Assembly (NCBI GenBank): GCA_022072025.1
Contig: JAJVIP010000014.1
Coordinates: 66,906-130,905 of the forward strand
From: Elusimicrobiota bacterium
Lineage (GTDB): Bacteria > Elusimicrobiota > Elusimicrobia > F11
Direction: 5' to 3'
Length of the DNA stretch: 64,000 bases
Under the pieces are notes generated by a model that saw nothing but the letters and a program-made list of their open reading frames with translations, was not told the origin of the DNA and searched no databases. Position numbers and translations under genes: made by a program. Shown here in pieces: positions 49,201-61,200 of this stretch. Within the stretch, counting starts at the first letter, position 1. Each line of letters begins with the position of its first letter.

Positions 49201-52200
49201 ATTGATGTGCCGACCTTGACGATGTCTCGTCCAGGAAATATTGCCGGTGCGCCTGCGGATTTGACAGCTGGAACATATGCGGTTCCAACTGTCAATATTT
49301 CTGGGTGGTGGACTGGCACAGTAAGCCATACCCTTCGATTTGGCGTAGGTGTGTCAACCTTTACCGGCGATGTCGAAATCCGCGATCAGACCGCGACCGG
49401 AACGCTAACAGTCGACAATTCTGCCTACAATCCCACATTGATTTTTCAAAATGATTTGGAAATCATCCATGATGATCTGGGCGTCATTTGGGTACCGGGG
49501 AGTGGCACAATCAACTTTTCGGGCGCTGCAGGCCAGAGGATCAATCTACGTGGTGTTTCCGTAGAGACGGTTGTTTCTTCGAACACCAGTTCAAGCGGCT
49601 TAACGTTTGTGAGTTCGTTTACCACGCCGCAACTGTTGGTGAACACCGCCGCGCTCGGCTCCTCCGCCACGATATATTTCCACGGCACCTCCACCTTCAC
49701 CATGTCCACCTTCACCATCGTCGGCGCCGGAGCCAATCAAGTGGTGCTCAAGTCGACGTCTTCCGATCAATGGTATCTGAACGTGACCAGCACCCACAGT
49801 GTCTACGGCGTGCAGGTGGCGTCATCGAATGCGCTGAATACAATTTATGCCTTCAACAGCGTGAACCTGGGCAACAACACCAACTGGGTGTTTATGGGTG
49901 GTGATCTGGGGGCGCGTTATTGGATCGCCTCATCCGCCGGAAATTGGAACGACCCGAACAATTGGTCGACGGTGAGCGGGGGGCTTCCCGCGGGTGGCGT
50001 GCCCGTTGCGACGCACACGGTTGTGTTCGACGGCGGCGGCGGAACGAAGAATGGCAACGTAAATATCGATGGAAGCGTGAGTATTTCTTCTTTGACTATT
50101 TCCGGATACACCGGGACCTTTAACACACAGAGCTACAACCTCACGGTGGCCTCGAACACGACGGTGACCAGTGGAACGGTGATGTTGGGCACTTCAGTCG
50201 TGACTTTAAATGGAGATTTCTTGCGCACCGGCGGAACCTTCGATGCGGGGACATCCACCATTCAATTCACGGGTGGACAAGTCCAGGCCCTCACGCCCAA
50301 CGCCACCAACTTCCATCACGTCCTTATTAATAAGAGCGGCGGCAGCCTCACCTTGGTGGGGGCATTGGATGTCAAAGGAAACTGGACGGGTTCGACTTCG
50401 CTCACCGCAGGCGTGTCGACGGTGACTTTCACCGGGACGGCGCAGACGTTGGCAGGTTCGACGACGTTCTACGGAATGCGCGCCGTGACGCAAGGAAGTA
50501 CTTTGTACTTTGTTCTTGGTACGACGAATTATGTGACCAATGCGGTGGAGTGGCGGAATATTTCGGTTTTGTCGGCGGGCGCGGCGGGAACAACGTGGTA
50601 CTTCAGTTACAACGGTTCGAGTCTCACGATCGACACCATACGGGTGCGGGATTCCAATGCCACACTCGGAAAAACCATCGATGCGCGCTCCACCAATTCC
50701 ACCGATTTGGGGAACAACCGAAACTGGTTGTTCACGGTCCCCGCCGATTACACCTGGATTGGTTTGGGCGCGACCAACAATTGGAGTGAAGGCGCCAACT
50801 GGCAGGGCGGCAGCGCGCCAGGGGCGAGCTTCACTGCGGTGTTCAGCACACATTCATCAAAAAATTGCGAGGTGGACCTCTCCACAGAAACGGGCGGCAT
50901 AAACATTCAATCGGGCTATCTCGGAACCATCAATATTCCTGTCACCTCCACCCTCACCGTGCGCGGGAGCGACTACAATCAGGCTGGAGGCGTGATGGAT
51001 GTGGATGGAACTTTGGTCGTCGGGAAAGTCGGTACCACGGATGCGGCCGATTTCATTAAAACAGGCGGAAGTTTCAGCGCGGGAACGAGCACCGTGACTT
51101 TCGGCGGAAATACGGCCACGTACAATGCGGCCGGCTCCGAAACCTTCGGCCACGTGATCATTCAAAAGCAAACAGGACAAATTCTCACCATCACATCCGG
51201 GCAAACTCTGGTTGTGACGGGGCATCTCCAACTTTACGACGGCGGCGCCAACACGGGAACGCTCGATGCGCAAGCTGATATCACGCAGTTCTCCACGTAT
51301 GACGGAGGTTCCGCCGATTTGGATTTCGGCAACGACGGTCTCGCCCAGATTTACACTTTAAACGGGGGAACGGGTCAGACGTTACGTCTCGACTCAGCGT
51401 CCGACGCTTCCGATTCGATCAACTTCAACGCCAACGCGACTCTTTATGGTTCCAGTATCACCTCCAACTTCAGCGGAACGGCGCCTTTCAATTACAACGG
51501 TTACAACTTGACGTTAAGCGCGGGCGGGTTTTTTCAGGCCGCCGGGACGTTTGTTTGCCCGTCGACCATGACTTTGGGTGTGACGGGAACATTAGGCTCT
51601 AATTTCGTCAAAACGGGCGGCTCGTTCACTGAAGGAACAAGCACCGTGACGTTCGTCGGCAACAACAGCACCCTGGATGTGGGAACTTCAGAAACATTCG
51701 CAAGTGTGTTGATTCAAAAGAGCCACAACCAGACCCTGACGATTACTTCTGGCCAAACCATGATCGTGACGGGCAATCTGTTTTTAACGGATGGACTTGT
51801 CAACACGGGAATCATCGACGCGCGTGGAAGCATCGCGCAGGCTTCCGGCTTGGACGGCGGCACGGCGTATTTGGATTTTGGAAACGACTCGCTGTCCCAA
51901 ACCTTCACTTTGAACGGCGGGCTCGGCCTTTATTTAAGGCTGGACAGCGCCGCCGACGCTTCGGATTCGATTGTTCTAAATGCCGACAGCACGTTGTATG
52001 GGTCCACCATGACGAGCACCTTTAGCGGAACCGCGCCATTTACGTGGAATGGTCATACATTGACGCTTAACTCCGGCGGTTTCAATCAAGACGCCGGTAC
52101 GTTTTCGGCCCCCACCAATCTGATATTGGGTGTTACCAGTCAAGGTGGAGCAAATTTTGTGAAGACCGGAGGAGTTTTTGATGAAGGCGTCAGCACGGTG

Positions 52201-55200
52201 ACGTTTAGTGGAAACAATTCCACGCTTGATGTCGGCAGCTCCGAAACTTTCGCTCATGTGGTCATTCAAAAAAGTCACAACCAAACCTTCACCATCACCG
52301 GTGGGCAAACGATGGCGATTACCGGAAATTTAAGTTTGACCGACGGTCTGGTCAACACCGGCACATTGAACGTGTCGAGCGATGTAACGGTCGGCGCCGC
52401 ATTCGACGGGGGGTCCTCGCCGCTTGTGTTCAGCGGCGGCGCGAATCAATTGTTCAATTTAACAGGAGCGGCGGCCCTCTTTAACGGCGATGTAACCATC
52501 AACAAATCCGCGGGCGCGGTCACGCTATTGTCCGCGTTCACGATGGATGCGGCCAACCAAGATTTGACGGTTACAAGCGGCACGCTTGATATAAACGGTC
52601 AAACACTCACTGTTGATAATGCCGGCAACAATGCGACCTTGGTTGTGGACAGCGCCGGTAATCTGCAGTTGGATGGAGATGAAACGATAACGACGGAAAC
52701 CGGTTATCCACAGTTCGTGTCGGGATCTTCCATCTCCTACGCGGGCGGCGCCACCTACAATGTCCGAACTTTCAACGATCAAAACATCGTGTTGAACGGG
52801 ACGGGAACTTTCAATCTGAATGGGAACCGGGTTGTGAATGAAAATCTCCGTGTGTCGACCGGTGTTTTCAATACGAACGGCTACACATTGACGGTATCAA
52901 CGCACTTTTTCCAAACTGACGGCACAATTAATCTCAGCACATCCGCGGTGACGGTGAACGGTGACTGGGACAGAAGTGGTGGAGCGTTCAATGCCGGAGG
53001 ATCGACGGTGACAGTCTATAGTCCATTGTCTATGGTCCATAGACTGAGTGGATCCACAACTTTCTATGCGTTACGTGCATTAACAGCTGGATCCACTCTC
53101 CAGTTCGCACCCGGCACAACTCAATACGTGACGAACATGATCGAGTGGCGAAATATTTCGGTTCTCTCGAGCGGAGCTTCGGGAACCACGTGGTATTTTA
53201 GTTACACGGGTTCCTCGCAAACATTGGTGGGGTTGCGCGGCGTGCGGGATTCCAACGCCAGCCCGAACGGCGGGTTGCCCATGGATGCTGGTGTTGACAG
53301 CGTGGATTTGGGGAACAACACAAACTGGGTTTTTGCTAGGCCGGATGTGGGCGTTCGTTATTGGATCGCGACCAGCGCAGGGGACTGGAACAGCGCCGGT
53401 AATTGGTCGACGGGAAGCGGGGGGCCTGCTGTTGGCGGTGTGCCGACGGCCACGCACACGGTGGTGTTCGACGGCGGCGGAGGCACCAAGAACGGCAATG
53501 TAAACATCAACACAACGGTGAGCGTTGCCAGCCTCACCATCAGCGGCTACACCGGCGTGTTCAATTCGCAAAGTTACGACATCACGGTGGCGAGCAACGT
53601 CACCGTAACGAGCGGCGATGTGATTCTTGGAACTTCGGTGTTTTCAATGGGCGGGAATTTCTTAAGAACCGGCGGAAGCTACACGGCGAACACCTCCACC
53701 ATCCAGTTCGTTGGCGGCTTGGCGCAAACGCTCACTCCGGGCGGGACGGGGCTCTATCACTTGGCGGTGAACAAAACCGTGGGCGCCGCGGTAACGCTGG
53801 GCGGGGCGGTAGAGGTGGATGGAGATTTTTCGATCGTGACAGGATCTGTGAATGCGAGCGCCAATTATTACGCGTTAAGGGTGGCGGGCCAGTGGAACAA
53901 CGCCGACACTTTTGTGGCGCAGCAATCGACGGTGACATTCGATGGCACGACAAGCCAAACTTTAGCGGGTTCCACCACTTTCTATGGTCTGAAAGCCATC
54001 ACCAGCGGCGCGACCCTCTATTTCACGCCCGGTACCACGCAGTATGTCACGAATGCGATGGAGTGGAGAAACATCTCGGCGCTCTCGATCGGAGCGAGCG
54101 GAACCACTTGGTACTTTAGCTACACCGGTTCGAGCCTCACCATCAATGCCATCCGCGTGCAAGATTCGAACGCGTCTCCAGGGCGAACCATCGACGCGCG
54201 CTCGACCAGCTCCACGGATTTGGGCAACAACCGGAATTGGATTTTCACAAATCCGTCCAACTACACCTGGATCGGTTTGGGGACGACCAACAACTGGAGT
54301 GAAGGCGCCAACTGGCAAGGCGGTGCCCCTCCGGGGGCGTCCAACACCGCCACGTTCAGCAATGTATCCACGAAAAACTCTGATATCAATGTGACCACCA
54401 CCGCGGCAGGCGTGAGCATTCAAAGCGGCTATACGGGAACCATCACACAGGTAGCCAACAGTTCCATGACCATTGGAATTTCCGGTTGGATTCAAGCGGG
54501 CGGGAATTTCCAGGGCGGCAATTCCACCATCTCCTTCAATGGGGGTATCAATCTATCAGGTGGAGCATTCACCGCTCCCATCGCCACCATGACAATTAAA
54601 TCGGTTTTCAACCTGTCCGGCGGCACATTTGCCCACAACAATGGAACCATTTGGGTTACTGGTCCCAATGCCACCTGGGATTTGGCTACTTCGTTGAGTG
54701 TGAATAATTTAATTGTGAATAAATCAGGGGGGCTTGAAATTGCAACGGGGGACACCCTGGTGGTAACGGGTACCACGGCCTTGCTAAACGGTTCTTTGGG
54801 TGGTGATCAATATGGAGTCTTGAACGCCAAGGGGCCAATCTTGGTGGGCGCGGATTTTGATGGAAGCTATTACGGGTTCGCCAGCGGAGGTACGCTGCTC
54901 ATTGATGGCGCTGGAGACCAAAGTTTTACAATCCCCAACGGCGCCTATCTCCCTTCTCTCACTCTCAACAATCCATTGACAGAAATAGATTTCGAAGCAG
55001 GGGCCACGGCCACCATGTATGGTGCTTTTACCTTACAGGCGGGAACTTTTACCGCCTCCAGCGGCACCATTCGTTTCTCTAATGCTTTCACCATGTCCGG
55101 CGGGACCTTCACGCATAATGGTGGGACTGTAGAAACCATAGGCGGGGCGCATAGAGCCTGGGATTTATCTTCGCTTCTTTCATTGAATAATTTTCATGTG

Positions 55201-58200
55201 AATCATGCTGGTTCCGAGTTGTCAATCTCAAACGGTGACACCATCCTTGTGAACGGCATCACCACCTTAACAGATGGCCGTTTAATAGAACCGGCGGGTA
55301 TTGTGAATGCCAAGGGGCCCATTTCAGTGGCCGCAACTTTTGATGGAAGCGCTAATGGAGCTGATGGAGCCTTACTGCTCATTGATGGCGCTGGAGATCA
55401 AAGTTTTACCGTTCCCAATGGGGCCTATCTTCCTGCGGTCACACTCAACAATGCCTCAACCAAAATTGAATTCGCCGATGGAGCCACCTCGACCATGTTC
55501 GGGGCTTTCTCTCTGCAGGCGGGAACTTTTACCGCTTCCAACGGCACCACCCGTTTTTCGCATCATTTCACGATGTCGGGAGGGACCTTCGTTCACAACA
55601 ACGGCACAATTGATCTTTTTAACGGTCACAAAACCTGGGATGTGCCCACTTCCTTGACGCTCAACAATCTCACTTTCAATGGTTCGCCGATGCAGGTAAC
55701 AATACCCAGCGACGACACCTTGGTGGTCCTGGGCACCTGTACCATTAGCGATGGCGCCGTCGCCACCGGTGCCCTTGAGGTGCATGGGAACCTGACCATC
55801 GGAACTTTGGCCGACGCCGGGACGGGTCGCATTACTTTTGCCGGCACAAACGACCAAGTTTACACCAACCTGGGCGGCAATGAGCCCAATGGAGATATCA
55901 CGATCAGCAAATTGGGTGGGCAAGTTATTTTCGCCTCCTCGGCGCAATGGAATGCGGCAAATCAGGATTTGAGTATCACCTCCGGGACCCTCTATTTGAA
56001 CGGAAACCAACTTCAGGTGGCGGGCCAGTTGCTGGTCGGCAGTTCTGGAACAATGAAGATGCACGGGAACGAACCGGTCAGCTACGGAAGTCTGGTGCGA
56101 AATTCCAGCCATACCATCATGCTTACGGGCAATAATGATGGGGTGGCGGACACCTACAGCGCGAGTTACCATTTCACCACGTTTGAAAACTTAATTTTCC
56201 AATCGACGGGCTCCGCGATGGACGTGTTCCGATCCACCGCGAACGTGACGGTGAACGACGATCTAACCATTGCCTCCGGCACTTTCTACTTGAACGGCTA
56301 CAACTTGACGGCCTCGGCCAGCCGCACCACGTTCTCGAACTCCGACCAAGGCACGCTCCGGCTGAACGGAAATGAAACGATATCGAACCTCACGAATGAC
56401 ACAGACTCGGGCACATGGGAATACCTCGGGAACGGCGACGGCGCGGGGGATACCATCAACCTCAAAGATTTCGGTTCCGGGGTCGACTATTTCAACTTGG
56501 TGCTGAACTCCACCGGTTCAGCGGCGGACACGTTCCAATTGACCGCGGCCCTGAAGGCCGCCGGAAGCGTGACCTTGAGCATCGGAACCTTTGACCCGTC
56601 CAGTTCCAGCTATGCGATCAATGTGAGCAGCAATTGGAGTATAGGCGCGAGCGCGTCATATACCGCGCGAAACAGCACGGTGACTTTCGATGGCACGGCT
56701 GTCCAAACCCTTTCTGGCGCCACGACCTTTTACGGCATGAAAGCGCTCACCACCGGAGCGACACTTCAGTTCACCCCCGACACCACGCAATACGTGACCA
56801 ACATGGTTGAGTGGCGAAACATTTCGGTTCTTTCCAGTGGCGCATCAGGGACGACGTGGTATTTCTGCTACACGGGCTCCAGCCAAACACTTGTGGCCTT
56901 GCGCGGAGTGCGGGATTCCAACGCCAGCCCGAACGGCGGGTCGATCATGGATGCCGGAATCGAAAGCGTGGATTTGGGCAACAACACCAACTGGTTGTTC
57001 GCGCCGCCGGATGTGGGCGTTCGCTATTGGATCGCTACCAGCGCAGGGGACTGGAACAGCGCCGGTAATTGGTCGACGGGAAGCGGGAGGCCTGCTGTTG
57101 GCGGTGTGCCCGTTGCGACGCACACGGTGGTTTTTGACGGCGGTGGCGGGACAAAAAACGGGAATGTCAGTGTGAATACCACTGTGAACGTCGCAAGCCT
57201 CACCATCAGCGGTTATACTGGTGTCTTCAATTCACAGAGTTACAACATCACGGTTGCGAGCAATGTGACCGTGACAAGCGGTGACGTGAGATTGGGAACT
57301 TCCGTGTTCTCGATGGGCGGTAACTTTTTGCGAACGGGCGGGCTTTATGCGGCCGGCACCTCCACGCATCAATTTACAGGCGGGCTGACGCAAACTCTCA
57401 CGCCGGGTGGAACCAACTTCCACCATGTGATCATCAACAAGAGCGGCGGCAGCTTGACTTTGAGCGGGATGCTCAATGTAACAGGGAACTGGACAAAGAC
57501 AGCGGGAACATTCGACGCAGGAACATCGACTGTGACTTTCACCCCGTCGCCCAGTCTCCCCGTCACCTTGTCAGGCAGCACTACTTTTTACGGATTGCGC
57601 AACGTCACCGCGGGCACGACACTCTACTTTACGCCTGGGACAACGCAGTATGTCAGCAACATGGTGGAGTGGCGCGACATTTCCGTGTTGAGTGCAGGCG
57701 CGGAAGGAACGACGTGGTATTTCAGCTACACGGGATCAAGCCAGACGCTTGTCAATCTGCGTGGCGTGCGTGATTCGAATGCCAGCCCCAACGGCGGGTT
57801 TGTGATGAACGCGGGAACGCACAGCATCAACTTGGGCAACAACACCAATTGGAACTTCCAGGTGCCGGATGTGGGAATCAGGTACTGGGTCGCTACCTCG
57901 CCGGGCATTTGGTCCAACACGGCGAACTGGTCGAACAGCCCCGGAGGCCCCGGCGGAGCGCAGGTTCCGCAATCGACGCACACGGTGGTATTCGACGGCG
58001 GCAGCGTGCACGTGTCGACGGTGGACGCTTCCTTTCAAGGAACCGTGGCCAGCATGACGGTGACCTCCGGGTATACGGGCACCATTTTCCTCAACAAGAA
58101 TTTAACTGTCAGCAGCACCATGACCATCATGAACGGGGTATTCAACCAGTGGACCAGCACGCTGACAATGGGTGGGTACTCTCAATCGGGAGGAAAATTC

Positions 58201-61200
58201 GCCGGTTCAACAACGACGATTGACGTGAACGGTATTTTTTCTCTGACGGGCGGAACATTTACGAGCACCAGCGGTAGACTCGAAGTTGGAACCGCTTTTC
58301 TCTCTCATACCACGTTCTTCAGCTTATTGGGGGGAACTTTTACCCACAACAACGGTGAGGTGAGATTCTTGACCGTTGAATCAGGTTGCGGAAGTCAAAT
58401 ATATACGATCGACCTGAGCGAAACTCTTTATCTGAACAACGTTGAATTCACCGCTACACGTTGCGATTCTACCCCCGGTTTCACTTATTTCACCGCGGAC
58501 GACGTGCTCGTGGTGTATGGAACGTTCACGTTAACAAAGGGAAGTCTTAGAAGCGGGACAGTGGAGGTTCGTGGAAATCTTGCGGCTGGGGAAAGCGCGA
58601 CAGGCCAATTGGGAGATACAACGGTCATAGTGAATGGATCGGGAGATCAGACGATTGCAGCCGCACCGACGTCAGCTTTCCCCAGCATCACCGTCAATAA
58701 AACCACAGGCAACGTATATCCCGCTCCGGGCACAACGGATTTCAGAGTCGGTTCCTTCTCCCTTCTTCAAGGTTCATTTACCGCTCCGACCGGTACTCTT
58801 ACAATCGGGAGAGCTATGTACACAAGTGCTGTCACCATATTCAATGTGGCGGCGAACAGCACATTTACCCATAACTCTGGAACCGTTTTATTTGCGCCGA
58901 GTGAGTATTCGTGTTTTGGTTCCGTCTACACAGTGGACGTGCCGACCCGGTTGGACATGAATAATGTCACGAGCGATCCCTCACTTTGCGGCGGGGCGGT
59001 CGGCGCGCTGCATATCGCCAGCGGGGATACGCTCGTGGTAAACGGCAACTTCGTCCAAACAAGAGGCACTTTAAATACGGGAATTTTAGAGGCGAAGGGC
59101 GACATTACGATTGGAACTTTGTCCACCGGTGGAACATCTCCGATTGAGTTTACCGGTTCGAATGATCAAACATATCTCGATCAGGGCGGCAACGAGCCCG
59201 ACGGCGACATCACCATCAACAAGGCCTCCGGCAAAGTCATGCTTCTCTCCAATGCTCAGTGGAACGCTTCCGGGCAGGATGTGACCATCGCCACCGGAAC
59301 ATTGTCTCTAAATGGAAATAATTTGTTGGTGAACGGGAATTTGGTGATCGGCTCTTCCGGCACATTGAAACTCCACGGCGCTGAAGATATCTCTTACGGC
59401 ACCAAGGTGATCGGGTCAAGCTCGACGGTTGTCTACACCGGCAACAACGACGCCTCGATCAACACCTATGTTCTCACCCGCTTCTCCACCTCCTACGAGA
59501 ACTTGGTGTTTGTGTCGACCGGTTCCGCGATGGACATTTTCGAATCCACCGGGAACGTGACGGTGATTGATGATTTGACCATCACATCCGGCACCTTCAG
59601 CTTAAATGGATTTAATCTGACGGCATCTGCGGATCGGACGACGTTCTCAAATGAAATACACGGAACGCTGCGGTTGAACGGAAACGAAACCGTTTCCAAC
59701 CTCACGCAAGATACCGACTCAGGAACATGGGAGTACATTGGTAATGGCGATGGGGCTGGCGATACCTACAACGTGAAAGATTTCGGGTCGGGCAACGACT
59801 ACTTCAACCTGGTGATCAATTCAACCGGTTCAACAGCGGACACCTTCCAATTAACCACGGACCTTAAATCGGCCGGCAGCGTCACGATCTCGAGCGGAAC
59901 GTTTGATCCGACGAGCGCAAGTTACGCCATTAATGTGAGCAGCAACTGGGTGAAGGGCGGGAGCGGCGCGTTCACCGCGCGCGGCAGCACGGTGACGTTT
60001 GATGGAAGCTCCGCGCAAACGCTGTCCGGGTCGACGACCTTCTATGGCTTACGGGCCGTGACGAACAGCAGTACTTTGTACTTTGTACTTGGTACGACGA
60101 ATTATGTGACAAGCATGGTTGAATTCCGCAATGTGGGACTGCTCTCAAATGGGGCAAGCGGGACGACGTGGTACTTCAGCTACAAAGGTTCGAGCCAAAC
60201 CCTGACCAATCTGCGCGTGCGGGATTCGAACGCCGCGGCGAATGGCGGATACACCATGCGCGCCTATGACGGCACCTCCACCGACTTGGGCAACAACACC
60301 AATTGGGATTTCCTCCAAGGCCCCGACACCGGTGTGCGTTACTGGGTGGCGTCGGCACCCGGCGTGTGGTCGAACTCAGCCAACTGGTCGAACACCAGCG
60401 GCGGGTTCGGCGGAGCGCAGGTGCCGGCCTCCACACACACGGTGGTGTTCGATGGTTACAGCGTGCAGCCTTCGACGGTGGACGCCTCATTCGCCGGAAC
60501 AGTCGCGTCGATGACGGTGACCGGCGGCTACACCGGTACGATCTACCTCAACAAGAACTTTACGGTGACGAACACCATGACCATCATGAACGGCGTGTTC
60601 AACCAACAGTCCAGTACGCTCACCATTGGCGGATACCGTCAATCTGATGGTCGGTTTGTCGGCTCAACCACCACCATCGATATCAATGGAAGTTTTAGCT
60701 TGTTCGGCGGAACATTCACCGCAGGATCAAACCTTATTGATTGCAGCGCGAATTGGACGGTGAGCGGCGGCACTTTCAACGCCGTAACAAGCACCGTTGT
60801 GTTTTCAGGAACCCCGGTTAATATCACCGGGAACCATGAACTCTTTAATGCATCCTTCGTCGGCGCGTTTAAGACGGTCAACATCACCTATGGAACCACG
60901 CTTACAGTCAATGGTTTGTTGAAATTGGATGGGGTCACCAACCGGATCGTTATAAATACCGGCACGATAACCGCGCGCGGCGATATCCTTATTCCAAATG
61001 ATTACGACTATTACGGCACGGGTACAATCATCATTGATGGTTCGGGGCCGCAGAATTTTGTCACGAATTCCACGATGTACACTGGTCAAGTTCCCAACAT
61101 TGAAATCAGGAAACCCTCCGGCACTCTTTATTTGTTGGGCATATTCCGCAGCAACAGCAGATGGGTATACACCTCCGGAAATATCGATGCCGGAAGCTCG

